64,000 nt of DNA from CAWAHD01 sp963781785. Its GTDB lineage: Bacteria > Planctomycetota > Planctomycetia > Isosphaerales > Isosphaeraceae. This document shows, piece after piece, positions 45,486-54,220 of the stretch. The notes below the pieces were generated by a model that did no database searches, was not told where the DNA came from, and saw nothing but the letters and a program-made list of their open reading frames with translations. Location of the stretch: assembly GCA_963781785.1 (NCBI GenBank), contig CAWAHD010000003.1:558001-622000 (forward strand), written 5' to 3'. Made by a program: the position numbers and the translations under genes. The stretch's first letter is position 1. Every line of letters starts with the position of its first letter.

Positions 45486-46538
45486 ATGATGCTCTGCGCT
45501 CCCCCAGGGAAAAGTCGCGACGGAATGACTCTAATTGAGCTCCTGGTCGTCCTGGCCGTGATCTCCATCCTTTGCGCGACCCTCCTTCCGGCTGTCCAGT
45601 TCGCCCGCGAGGCCGCGCAGGGGCCGGTGCTTGAATAACCTGCGACAAATCGGACTCGCGCTGCACGGTTATCATGAGGCGGTTGGTTCGTTGCCGCCCG
45701 GCCGATACCAGCTCTACGACCCGCGGTACACCGGTCCAAACCCGCCATGCAGCGCAACCTCAGTCGACAAGAGCTTCCTTGTTCAGATACTTCCATACAT
45801 CGACAATTTGCCGCTCTTCAACGCCATCAACCAGAACCTGGCAATTCTTGGCCCGGAAAACACAACGGTGTGGTCGGTATCCATTTCGGCCTTTGCATGT
45901 CCCAGCGATGTCGCCGCGGGTGCGCCCATGTACTCAACCCCGCGTATTTGCCAACTTCTGGCATACCCGGCCTCGCGGGTGACCGGTATCTCATGGTTTA
46001 CACCAGCTATGCAGGTTGCTTCGGCTCGCTCAACACGCGCGCTTTACCCACCGAAAGCACCAATTGCTTTGTTGCATCACAGAAAATTGCGCAAAACGAT
46101 GGCTGTTTCAACGACCGCTCGCCAATCAGGTTTGCCTCGGTCACCGATGGTTTGTGTCAAACTATTTGCGGTGCAGAGCGAACGAACTTCATCGATCAGT
46201 TCGACAAATACGGGTGGTACGTGACCGGGAATCTGGGGGACACTCTTTTCACTGCACTTGATCCTCCCAACCTTTTCGATGCGGCCGGGAGTGGACAGCC
46301 CGTTCCCGGATCAGCCTCGAGTTTCCACCCAGGAGGTCTCAACGTCTTGATGTGTGACGCATCCGCACGATTCATCAAAAGCTCCATCCAGTCGTGGCAA
46401 TTCGACCTGCTTCGATTGCGACCCGCCGGCGCCACGATCAATCCGGGTGGCTGGTGGGAGAATCTGCCCACGCCTGGTGTCTGGCAGCATCTGGCGACGC
46501 GCGCCGGCAACGAGATTGTTTCAGCCGACGACTATTGA
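45486..46538 (+). CDS. DUF1559 pseudopilin-like protein (two frameshifts)
   Basis: The prepilin-type N terminus is DGMTLIELLVVLAVISILCA, with the 'G-M-T-L-I-E-L-L' methylation/cleavage site. A shift near 45612 leads from AREAA to RGRCLNNLRQIGLALHGYHE and the DUF1559 core. A second shift between about 45935 and 45960 leads into 'VYTSYAGCFGSLNTRALPTE' and the rest. The C terminus has FHPGGLNVLMCDASARFIK, the H-x9-D signature, with D-A in place of the usual D-G. The true protein is about 350 residues. DUF1559 proteins are hugely expanded in planctomycetes and thought to form pseudopili or surface layers. Confidence 0.8.
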
Positions 46539-46649
46539 AGCCAGCCAGTGCAAGGGGCGGTCATGGAGCGCGGCAGGCCTACTGGGGCATCCGAGTGGGG
46601 CGCCCGACAATCATTGTCGAGTACTTGAGCTGCGCGGTCACTGCTCGCC

Positions 46650-47135
46650 ATGTTTCCGGCGGTCGCCCTGCATCCGTTCGGGCTCAGCTTCTACAACGCT
46701 CTGGTCAGCGGCCTGCCGGGGACAGAGCGGTTGGGGCTGGAACTGACGTTCTGGAGCGACCCGGTCGACCAGGTGCTGCTGGATCAACTTGCGCAGGCCG
46801 CCCGGCCCGACGCGTCTGCCGCCTTGGTGCCCACGCTGTATCCGGGGCAGGGGGTCCGGACGACCAACCTCGCGCTCTTCCGACGCCGGATCATCCTGGC
46901 GGACGAGCAGGAAGCCGGCCGCGCGGAGTGGATTGTGCTTTCGCGCCGAACCGCCTACTGGCGGCCCCAGATCCGGGATCGGCTCGACCGCGGAGGAGGA
47001 GAGAGGATCGCCACCCGCTCGCGGCAAGGCGTCTGGCTGTCGGCGTTATGGCACTTTCCAGCGCCCCCCCAAAGTCTCCCGCCCTCCAGCCCGGTGCCGA
47101 GCGGCTCGATCCCGGCACCGATCCGTCACCCATAG
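46650..47135 (+). pseudogene. Partial copy (B) of the glycosyltransferase 3' end
   Basis: 161 codons corresponding to the last about 160 residues of the GT39-like protein at 38973-40646: LHPFGLSFYNALVSGLPGTE, then LVPTLYPGQGVRTTNLALFR to the end. DNA identity to the original is high by eye (mostly third-position changes), beginning near 46655 and ending near 47130. No membrane part precedes it, so it is a gene fragment; the frame is still open, perhaps because divergence is recent. Confidence 0.75.
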
Positions 47136-47272
47136 GAGCGGGAGCCGGAAGGGCGGGCGTTTTCAGTGTTTTCTGTTCGCGTATCAGTGTGCACACTGAA
47201 GGGACACGAGCAGGGAATGAGGGATACAATGAGGGGGCCGGGAGAAACCTGAACAGCAAAGAGGAGCACAAT

Positions 47273-47536
47273 ATGACCATCAACTTTGAGTTACCGCAGA
47301 GCATCGAGCAGGAACTTCGCACCAACGGAGCGGATCTCAACCGAGAGGCGAAGGAAGCATGCCTCGTCGAGCTGTACCGCCGGCACAGGATTTCCCAGCA
47401 TCAGCTCGCCGAGGCCCTTGGGTTGAGCCGCGTCGAGGCAGACGGCGTGCTCAAGAAGCATGAGGTGTGGCTTGAGATGACTTCTGAAGATTTGGCCGCT
47501 CAGGCGGCTTCGCTCCGCGAAGCGAGACCCGCATGA
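47273..47536 (+). CDS. UPF0175-type antitoxin
   Basis: 87 residues from the ATG at 47273, preceded by GAGGAG. The sequence MTINFELPQSIEQELRTNGA, LNREAKEACLVELYRRHRIS and QHQLAEALGLSRVEADGVLK shows the UPF0175 pattern, a helix-turn-helix protein paired with DUF3368 PIN toxins. It overlaps the toxin start by four bases (ATGA). It probably represses its own operon as well as neutralising the toxin. The long open frame upstream belongs to the glycosyltransferase fragment in another phase. Confidence 0.85.
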   Translation: MTINFELPQSIEQELRTNGADLNREAKEACLVELYRRHRISQHQLAEALGLSRVEADGVLKKHEVWLEMTSEDLAAQAASLREARPA

Positions 47537-48108
47537 TCGTCGTCTCGGACACGACGCCTCTCAACTACCTGATCCTGATCGGTTCGGCCCATGTGCTCCC
47601 CGCCATGTTCGGGCAGGTCTACGCGCCGCCGGGCGTTGTGGCAGAGCTCAAGAGGTCGAGGGGACAGGAGCTAGAGCCCGTCCGTCGCTGGGCGAATTCT
47701 CCGCCGAAATGGCTCACCGTGCAGGAGCCGGCCGAGATCGATAAGACGTTGCCGGCGAAGCTTGGTAGGGGGGAAGCCGAGGCCATCTCTCTGGCGAAAG
47801 AAATCGGTGCCGATACGACGCTTCTTGATGATCGGGATGCCCGTGAAGCCGCCAAAGTGCGGGGTTTAGAAGTGGTTGGCACGCTCGGCGTCCTTGAGGA
47901 AGCCGCGAAACGCGGGCTCATCGACATCGAGCAAAAGATCAAGGACCTCAAGGGGACCACGTTCCGAGCGAGCGAGACGCTCTATCAATCCGTCCGGGAT
48001 CGCGTCAGGCAACACGAGCAAACCCGCCGGGCGAAGCCAAAGCAGCCCAAGCGCCGCACCAAGAAAAAGCGGGAGAACGAGCGAGACGACCCGGAGATCC
48101 AGCGATGA
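47533..48108 (+). CDS. DUF3368 PIN-domain toxin (putative ribonuclease)
   Basis: 191 residues. PIN-fold acidic residues are in MIVVSDTTPLNYLILIG (first Asp), GRGEAEAISLAKEIG (Glu) and TTLLDDRDAREAAKVRGLEV (Asp pair), as expected for DUF3368. The C-terminal about 40 residues are a basic extension (RAKPKQPKRRTKKKRENERD) not needed for the PIN fold. With the UPF0175 antitoxin it forms a VapBC-like toxin-antitoxin module, placed between two partial glycosyltransferase copies. Confidence 0.88.
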   Translation: MIVVSDTTPLNYLILIGSAHVLPAMFGQVYAPPGVVAELKRSRGQELEPVRRWANSPPKWLTVQEPAEIDKTLPAKLGRGEAEAISLAKEIGADTTLLDDRDAREAAKVRGLEVVGTLGVLEEAAKRGLIDIEQKIKDLKGTTFRASETLYQSVRDRVRQHEQTRRAKPKQPKRRTKKKRENERDDPEIQR

Positions 48109-48141
48109 GCGGGTACTCAGGCTCGACCTGATGGGCGAGCA

Positions 48142-48501
48142 TTGGGCCGGACGGCCGGACCCGAAGCCTCGGCCGCTTTGGTGCCCACGCTGTATCCGGG
48201 GCAGGGGGTCCGGACCACCAACCTCGCACTGTACCGACGCCGGATCATCCTGGCGGACGAACAGGAAGCCGGCCGCGCGGCGTGGATTGTGCTTTCTCGG
48301 CGCACGGCCTACTGGCGGCCCCAGATCCGGGATCGGCTCGACCGCGGAGGAGGAGAAAGGATCGCCACTCGCGCTCGGCAGGGCGTCTGGCTGTCAGCGT
48401 TATGGCGCTTTCCAGCGCCCGGGAGTCGCCCACCCTCCGGCCCGGTGGCGGACGGTTCGATCCCCACGCCACTCATCTTCAGCCCGCGGCAGAACCCTTG
48501 A
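48142..48501 (+). pseudogene. Partial copy (C) of the glycosyltransferase 3' end
   Basis: 119 codons, matching a shorter piece of the GT39-like C-terminal domain from SAALVPTLYPGQGVRTTNLA to LSALWRFPAP (about 48150-48470). It starts further inside the domain than copy B and has no start of its own. It is a decayed duplicate lying between the PIN toxin and moaC. Confidence 0.72.
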
Positions 48502-48665
48502 GAGAACACAAGTCGGGTGGTCGGCTGCCCCATCACCGATCGCCATCTCCACTCAACACACTTCCCACAAACAACTTGTGATTCTTTTCCCCTTCCCCCT
48601 AGCCACCGCGCCGCCAGTCCGTAGAATGTTTTCAGAATAAATTGAACGAAACGCGGGGCTCGATC

Positions 48666-49187
48666 ATGGCCGAGTTGACGCATTTCGACGAAAGCGGGGC
48701 GAGCCGGATGGTGGACGTCTCGGGGAAAGACGTGACGTTGCGGACGGCTCGCGCCAGCGGACGGGTGCGGATGTTGCCTGCGACCCTCACCCTGATCAAA
48801 GATCGCCGGTTGGCCAAGGGGGACGTGCTGGAAGTAGCGCGGCTGGCCGGGATCATGGCGGCAAAGCGTACCGGCGAGTTGATCCCGCTCTGCCATCCCC
48901 TGGGGCTGGACTCTGTCGAGCTCTCCCTGAGGGCAGATGAGCCCGATACGGTCGAGATCGAAGCGGTCGTCAAGGTTGTTGGCCGCACCGGCGTGGAGAT
49001 GGAAGCGCTGACAGCCGTCAGCGTGGCTGCACTGACGGTCTACGACATGTGCAAGTCGGTCGACCGCGGCATGACGATCATGCAAATCCAGCTTGAGGAA
49101 AAGGAAGGCGGCCGGCGCGGGCCATATCAGCGATCCGACGCGACACCCGCGTCACCCTCGAACAGCGGGCGTGCGCCCTGGGAATAG
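48666..49187 (+). CDS. moaC: Cyclic pyranopterin monophosphate synthase MoaC
   Basis: 173 residues from the ATG at 48666. The family opening is MAELTHFDESGASRMVDVSG, followed by KDVTLRTARASGRV, AGIMAAKRTGELIPLCHPLG (catalytic histidine region), 'VEMEALTAVSVAALTVYDMC' and KSVDRGMTI. MoaC makes cyclic pyranopterin monophosphate in molybdenum cofactor synthesis, in the cytoplasm. The last about 20 residues are non-conserved. No other moa gene is adjacent, but a molybdoenzyme is encoded at 14.8 kb. Confidence 0.95.
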   Translation: MAELTHFDESGASRMVDVSGKDVTLRTARASGRVRMLPATLTLIKDRRLAKGDVLEVARLAGIMAAKRTGELIPLCHPLGLDSVELSLRADEPDTVEIEAVVKVVGRTGVEMEALTAVSVAALTVYDMCKSVDRGMTIMQIQLEEKEGGRRGPYQRSDATPASPSNSGRAPWE

Positions 49188-49228
49188 AGTGAGCCGGCTC
49201 GGTCGTGAGCCGCGCAGGGAGAAACGGC

Positions 49229-50236
49229 ATGACGACTCAACATCTGCTCGAAGCCGGGGAAAACCGGAGCACTTTGTCGTCGCTCTACGCCCCGATCGCG
49301 ACCGAGCTGGCTGCGGCCGAGCAGATCTTTCAAGCCGAGCTGGGTAGCCGATTCCCGTTTGTGCAACAGCTTGTCGATCACTGTGCCGACTTTCAAGGCA
49401 AGCGACTGCGGCCGTCGCTCGTGCTGTTGTGTGGACGGGCCTGCGGCGGCATTTCCCAGGAGCACACCATCCTGGCAGCCGTCGTCGAGATGATTCATAC
49501 AGCCACTCTGGTGCACGACGACGTGCTCGATGATGCGGTGATCCGCCGTCACGCCGCCACTGTCAACGCCGAGTGGGGTAATGAGACGGCCGTGCTCCTG
49601 GGCGACTTCCTGTTCACGCATGCCTTTCACCTGGCTGCCTCCCTTGACTCGACCCGCGCCTGCCGCTGGATCGGCCATGCAACCAACAAGGTTTGCGAGG
49701 GTGAGATGCAGCAAATCCACCATCGCGGCAACTTCGACCTCGACGAGCGCGATTACCTGGAGATCATCGAGGGCAAGACAGCCGAGCTGACCGCCGTTGC
49801 CTGCCGGCTGGGTGCCTATTACGCCGGTGCCCCGGAATCGACCGTGGCCGCGCTCGACCGGTATGGCCGAAGCCTGGGAGTCGCCTTTCAGATCGCCGAC
49901 GACGTGCTGGATATCTGGGGAGAAGAACGGGTCACCGGCAAGAGCCTCGGCACCGATTTCGAGAAACAGAAACTGACGCTGCCGGTCATTCGCCTTCTGA
50001 GCCTGGCCGAGCCCGCTGCCGCGGTGTCCGTGCGCAGCCTCCTTGCCCAGGCCACCACCGAAGCCCGCCGGCGGCTGCGTCCCGCTCTGGAACAGAGCGG
50101 GGCCCTCGATTATGCATGGCAACGCGCCAGACACTACGTCAAGCAGGCCGTCGACATGCTCGACTGTCTGGCCGATTCCGAGGCCAAGTCCGTGCTGCGC
50201 ACCCTGGCGCATTACGTGATCCGTCGCCCAGCCTGA
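49229..50236 (+). CDS. Polyprenyl (all-trans) diphosphate synthase
   Basis: 335 residues from the ATG at 49229, with AGGGAG upstream. Both aspartate-rich motifs are present: HTATLVHDDVLDDAVIRR (DDxxD) and FQIADDVLDIWGEERVTGKS (second DDxxD). GKRLRPSLVLL supplies the basic diphosphate-binding residues. Small residues before the first motif suggest a long-chain product (octaprenyl/heptaprenyl type), probably for the menaquinone side chain. It is cytoplasmic and follows moaC in the same direction. Confidence 0.93.
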   Translation: MTTQHLLEAGENRSTLSSLYAPIATELAAAEQIFQAELGSRFPFVQQLVDHCADFQGKRLRPSLVLLCGRACGGISQEHTILAAVVEMIHTATLVHDDVLDDAVIRRHAATVNAEWGNETAVLLGDFLFTHAFHLAASLDSTRACRWIGHATNKVCEGEMQQIHHRGNFDLDERDYLEIIEGKTAELTAVACRLGAYYAGAPESTVAALDRYGRSLGVAFQIADDVLDIWGEERVTGKSLGTDFEKQKLTLPVIRLLSLAEPAAAVSVRSLLAQATTEARRRLRPALEQSGALDYAWQRARHYVKQAVDMLDCLADSEAKSVLRTLAHYVIRRPA

Positions 50237-50553
50237 AAGGGCGACCTGTCCATACCAACCAAGCCGACTCGCCAGCCAGCGGACGAGCGCGGCATTCCGG
50301 TTTGACGAAGACCCATCCCCTTCCGGGCGCGTCGAGTTTGTGTTTTTCGAATCTGAAATTGAATCTGGCTGCTGATCCGTTATCATGCAGAAACGTCGAC
50401 CAGCGATCGACCGCTCAACCATCGACCACGGATCGACTCCCGTTACCGGTGCAATTGCGGTGGCGGGCGATTCGGTTTCTTGCGTGGGATATTCTTGCGT
50501 TTTTAATAATTCGGCAGCGCCCCGGCCCCGGGGAGACATCGTCTGGTCGAGAC
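50237..50553. other. Intergenic region upstream of the XRE regulator
   Basis: About 315 bases with no supported gene. A short AT-rich stretch (TTGAATCTGGCTGCTGATCC near 50361, then TTATCATG) and TTGCGTTTTTAATAATTCGG near 50494 look promoter-like in this high-GC context. The ribosome binding site before 50554 is weak. Confidence 0.4.
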
Positions 50554-51015
50554 ATGATACTCAAAGACAAGCTCCAGATGCTGATGGCCCGGCACGGATT
50601 GAACGGGCAAAGGCTCGCTCGGAGCTCGCAGGTGAGCGACTCGGAAATCTCGCGGATTCTCCAGGGGAAATCCCGCCCCGGTCTCGATAATGCCTTTCGG
50701 ATCGCCCAGTCGGTGGGTGTCACCCTCGATTACCTCGCCGACGACAACCTTGACGCCGAGCCTCCCCATCCCGCCGACAATCTTTCCCCCGAGGAACGCA
50801 AAATCCTCGCGATTGTTCAGAAAATCGGCTTCGGCGAAGTTTTGACGATTCTGGAAAACATCCGGTTTCTGGGATACGAGGTCGCGATGACCCGGCTCGT
50901 CGGTGGCAAGCCGATCATCGAGATCGACAAGGAGCCTCCCGACATCCGACCGGTCGTCAACCCGGCGGCCGTGGCTGTGTCGGTGCCTCCCCGCCCCACC
51001 TCCGCGACAGCGTGA
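50554..51015 (+). CDS. XRE-family helix-turn-helix regulator
   Basis: 153 residues from the ATG at 50554. The Cro/CI-type HTH is at residues about 4-60: LQMLMARHGLNGQRLARSSQ, VSDSEISRILQGKSRPGLDN and AFRIAQSVGVTLDYL. The C-terminal part has a conserved-looking helix (ILAIVQKIGFGEVLTILENI) and a low-complexity end. No ligand domain is recognised. It is convergent with rpoN, about 100 bases away. Confidence 0.87.
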   Translation: MILKDKLQMLMARHGLNGQRLARSSQVSDSEISRILQGKSRPGLDNAFRIAQSVGVTLDYLADDNLDAEPPHPADNLSPEERKILAIVQKIGFGEVLTILENIRFLGYEVAMTRLVGGKPIIEIDKEPPDIRPVVNPAAVAVSVPPRPTSATA

Positions 51016-51116
51016 ACGGAGCGCCCCGGACTGGTAACCCGGAAGGCCTTTGCAGCCGAACAGACCTGCGGAACCGGCCGTGGTCTTGTTCATCCTTCAT
51101 CCTTCATCCTTCAGCT

Positions 51117-52565
51117 TCAGAATTGCCTGCGCTGGCGGCTCGATGGGATCAGCAGGTTCTGGCGATACTTGGTGACGGTTCGGCGGGCGACTTTAAGCCC
51201 CTGCTCGCCCATCTTATCGACGATTTCCTCGTCGGAGAGCGGGCTCTGCTTGTCTTCCTTGGCGATCACTTCCAGAAGCTTTTGCTTGATGGTGTCCCAG
51301 GCGATCTCATCGCCGGCGGCCGTGGTGGTTCCACCGCCGAAAAACCGCTTGAGCGGAAAGATTCCCCGCGGAGTCTGCACCCACTTGTCATCGACCGCCC
51401 GGCTCACGGTCGTGACGTGCACGCCCACTCGATCGGCAATCTGCTGCATCTTGAGCGGCTCGATAAACTCGGGACCCTTGTCGAGCAAGTCTTTCTGGTG
51501 CTCGATGATGGCACGGGCCACTCGCAGGAGCGTGTTCCGCCGCTGCTCGATCGATTCGATCAACCACCGAGCGGACTGAATTTTTTTCTGGATGTATTCG
51601 CGAGTCGCCGGGTCGGTGTCTTTGTTTCGAAGCTGCTTGAGATAATCGCGCGAGATGGCGAGCTGAGGCGCGTTCTCATCGGCCAGTCGGACCTGGTAGC
51701 TCCCTTGATCTTCGTATTCGACGATCAGGTCGGGAATGACGTAGTGAGGGTTATCCATCTCGAACGAGGCCCCCGGGCGCAGGTTGAGCCGCCGCAGGTG
51801 CTCCAGTGCCTCTTTGATCTTGTCGATGGGGATGCCGGTCTTCTTCTCGATCACCGGCAGGCGGTTGTGCTCGAGGTCGTCGAAATGCTGCGAGATCAGC
51901 ACATGGAGCACGTCGTGGCAGGGGGTCTCGGCCGTGAGTTGCAAGAGCAAGCACTCGCGGAGGTCGCGCGCGCCCACACCCGGTGGATCGAGGCGCTGAA
52001 CGATCCGGAGCGCCTCCTCCGCCTGCTCCCAGGTCGCTCGGCCGTTGAAGTCGCGAACCACATCGTGCAGGTCGAGCAGGAATAATCCCCTCTCGTCGAG
52101 GTTGTGGATGATGTACTCGGCGACCTCCCGCACGATCGGCTCGCAGTCGAAGAAGCTGAGCTGATCGGCGAGGTCATCGTGAAATGAACGGGGACGCGAC
52201 GCCATGTTCTGCATCGCTTCCTGTTTGCGATCGGACTCTTCGCTGAGCGAGGCCCGGCTGCGCCGCGGCCCCTCGTCGTAGATCTCGCTCCAGTTCTCGT
52301 CGAGCGAGATCAAGCTGTCGAACTCGTCGGGCTCGGACTCCGGCGCCGATTCGGTGGCCGCCGGAGCCTCCGCCGGCTCTTCGTCGGTCTCGGTCCGCGC
52401 CGAATCCCTCAGGTCCTCCAGCATGGGATTTTCACCGAGCTCCTGCTCGATGCGCTCCTGCAACGCCATGATCGGCAATTGCAAGATTTCCATGGACTGG
52501 ATCATGCGAGGCGCCATCCGAAGGCGCATCTCCGTACGCATCTGCTGAGTCGTATCAAGCCGCAT
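51117..52565 (-). CDS. rpoN: RNA polymerase sigma-54 factor RpoN
   Basis: 482 residues from the ATG at 52565; a start at 52613 adds 16 residues that do not look like RpoN. Region I is 'MRLRMAPRMIQSMEILQLPI' with ALQERIEQELGENPMLE, followed by an acidic region II. The core-binding domain has RRLNLRPGASF; the HTH is LKMQQIADRVGVHVTTVSRA and GIFPLKRFF; the RpoN box is ARRTVTKYRQ. Sigma-54 directs transcription from -24/-12 promoters with an ATP-dependent activator. No activator gene lies nearby. Confidence 0.95.
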   Translation of the reverse strand: MRLDTTQQMRTEMRLRMAPRMIQSMEILQLPIMALQERIEQELGENPMLEDLRDSARTETDEEPAEAPAATESAPESEPDEFDSLISLDENWSEIYDEGPRRSRASLSEESDRKQEAMQNMASRPRSFHDDLADQLSFFDCEPIVREVAEYIIHNLDERGLFLLDLHDVVRDFNGRATWEQAEEALRIVQRLDPPGVGARDLRECLLLQLTAETPCHDVLHVLISQHFDDLEHNRLPVIEKKTGIPIDKIKEALEHLRRLNLRPGASFEMDNPHYVIPDLIVEYEDQGSYQVRLADENAPQLAISRDYLKQLRNKDTDPATREYIQKKIQSARWLIESIEQRRNTLLRVARAIIEHQKDLLDKGPEFIEPLKMQQIADRVGVHVTTVSRAVDDKWVQTPRGIFPLKRFFGGGTTTAAGDEIAWDTIKQKLLEVIAKEDKQSPLSDEEIVDKMGEQGLKVARRTVTKYRQNLLIPSSRQRRQF

Positions 52566-52714
52566 AATCCGGACTTCCGTTCTGTTTCCCAAAAGCGGCG
52601 AACCTGCCAGCAATCGCCGTACCTGCGATCGTGCTCGCCATTTCAGAACCCTGTCTCAAGCAAATATTATGCCACAAGTGGGCCGGCGACAAGAAGGGCA
52701 ATATGGAAATGGGA

Positions 52715-53333
52715 TCAAAAAGGCTGGCGTCCGGCGAACGCATCGGCGAGCATTTCGCGATTGGCAAATTCGAGTGTGCTGCCGGAAGCCAGGCCGCGAG
52801 CCAGCCGGGTGATCCGGATTCCGGCGTCGCTCAGCCGGTTGGCGATCAGGAGCGAAGTGCCGTCCCCTTCGAGGTTGGGGTTGGTGGCCAGGATCAATTC
52901 CTGGATCGTGCCGGAACGGACCCGGGAAACGAGTGCGTCGACGGTCAACTGCTCGGCTCCCTGCCCGGATAGCGGTGAAAGGCGGCCCAGGAGCACGTGG
53001 TAGACGCCGTGGAATGTGCCCGCCTTTTCCAGGGCCATCAGGTCGCGCGACTGTTCGACGACGCAAACGGTCGCCTGGTCGCGGCGGGGGTCGCGGCAGA
53101 TGGCGCACAGGGGCTCTTCCGCCTCCGTCAGGTGGAAGCACACCTGGCAATGCCGGATCTGCTGTTTGGCCGCTCGGATCGACTCGGCCAGCTCGAGAGC
53201 CTCGTCGTCGCTGGATGCGCAGAAGGTGATGAGCGAGCCTTTCGGCCGATTTGGCTCCGATGCCGGGCAAGCGTCCCAGGGCGGCGATCAGGCGATCGAC
53301 GGCCGCCGCATAGCCCGAGGCCGCCATGGTCAA
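52715..53333 (-). CDS. recR: Recombination protein RecR (frameshifted near 53222)
   Basis: The start at 53333 overlaps ybaB (ATGA). The helix-hairpin-helix is LIAALGRLPGIGAKSAERLA. After HHLLR a base is missing at about 53221-53224, and the other frame continues ASSDDEALELAESIRAAKQQ, the four-cysteine zinc finger (CQVC ... CAIC) and the Toprim domain VCVVEQSRDLMALEKAGTFH with YHVLLGRLSPLSG, to 52715. The joined length of about 205 residues is normal. RecR acts with RecO (and RecF) in loading RecA at gaps. A conserved repair gene broken by one base is best explained as sequence error. Confidence 0.9.
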
Positions 53334-53680
53334 GAGCCCTCGTCGCCGGAGCCAGGCGCGTTTCCCATGTCGGGAAACAGGTTGAACGGGAGACCGCCGG
53401 CCGCCGTCGACAGCGATCGCGCCGCGGCGTCTCGAGCCTTTGCCAGAGCCGCATTCACGGCGGCGGCGACCATGTCTTCGAGAAGCTCGGCATCGCCATC
53501 GGCCACCAGTTTGGGATCGATCCGGACCGAGGTCACCTCGAATCGGCCGTTCACCTTGACCGCAACCGAGCCGCCGCCCGATTGGCCTTCCACTTCGAGC
53601 TCGCCCAGCGATTGAAACGACTCGCGCAGCTTGCCTGCGTTGCGCATCAAATCCGCCAGCATTCCCAGTTGATTGAGCAC
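53330..53680 (-). CDS. ybaB: YbaB/EbfC nucleoid-associated protein
   Basis: 116 residues. The YbaB pattern is visible: MLNQLGMLADLMRNAGKLRE, then 'SLGELEVEGQSGGGSVAVKV', NGRFEVTSVRIDPKLVADGD and 'LEDMVAAAVNAALAKARDAA'. It forms tweezer-like dimers that bind DNA. It lies between dnaX and recR, the widely conserved order, overlapping recR by four bases. Confidence 0.93.
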   Translation of the reverse strand: MLNQLGMLADLMRNAGKLRESFQSLGELEVEGQSGGGSVAVKVNGRFEVTSVRIDPKLVADGDAELLEDMVAAAVNAALAKARDAAARSLSTAAGGLPFNLFPDMGNAPGSGDEGS

Positions 53681-53776
53681 GTTTTCCTTTTTCCTTCTTC
53701 AGGCGCCGGAGTTTTAGTCAGGTACTTCACCCGACTCGCCAGAGACGGTTCTCCGCCAGCCCCGTGTGGCTTGCGA

Positions 53777-54220
53777 TCAAAGTCTGGAATCCGCCCCGGC
53801 CGGTTCTTGATCGTCGTAGTCCAACTGCAATGGCCGCGCCTCGAAAAGCTCGACGATCCGCTGGACCATCGGGTCCGATGCGACCGAATCGGCTCGACGG
53901 AGATCGGATTGCCGCTGATCGGCCGCTCCCTTCTCACTCTCGGTGGGCCGCTCGTACTTCACTTTCACCGGCCGCCGGACCAGCCGTTCCAAAGTTTGCC
54001 CGATCTTCGCGAGGGCCTCGGGACTACCACATTCGTCGAACGCAGAATTATATCCCGCAAGGGGTGCAATGACCAGGACGTCCGAGCCCTGAAGGGCAAC
54101 GGGCTCGACCTGGCTCAAGCGCCATCCGAGCTGGTGGCCGACCTTCTTGACGAGATCCGGCCAGACTTTGCGTACCATCTCGAGATCCAGCGGCGGCTCA
54201 TCGTCGCGCGCCCCGTGCAC
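53777..54220 (-). CDS. dnaX: DnaX C-terminal segment, separated by a frameshift
   Basis: 147 residues: EPPLDLEMVRKVWPDLVKKV, then LGWRLSQVEPVALQGSDVLV and 'ARPLQLDYDDQEPAGADSRL'. 'V..VWP.ll..v' is the start of the domain found at the end of clamp-loader tau subunits of many bacteria. It joins the middle DnaX segment if one base is restored around 54227-54232: the upstream frame then reads HELDRAG ATVHGARDDEPP. Confidence 0.72.
   Translation of the reverse strand: MHGARDDEPPLDLEMVRKVWPDLVKKVGHQLGWRLSQVEPVALQGSDVLVIAPLAGYNSAFDECGSPEALAKIGQTLERLVRRPVKVKYERPTESEKGAADQRQSDLRRADSVASDPMVQRIVELFEARPLQLDYDDQEPAGADSRL

Noticed and set aside
40646..48501. Insertion sequence or prophage as the cause of the accessory region
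   Set aside because: No transposase, integrase, terminal inverted repeats or phage genes are visible; only direct copies of the glycosyltransferase end are seen.
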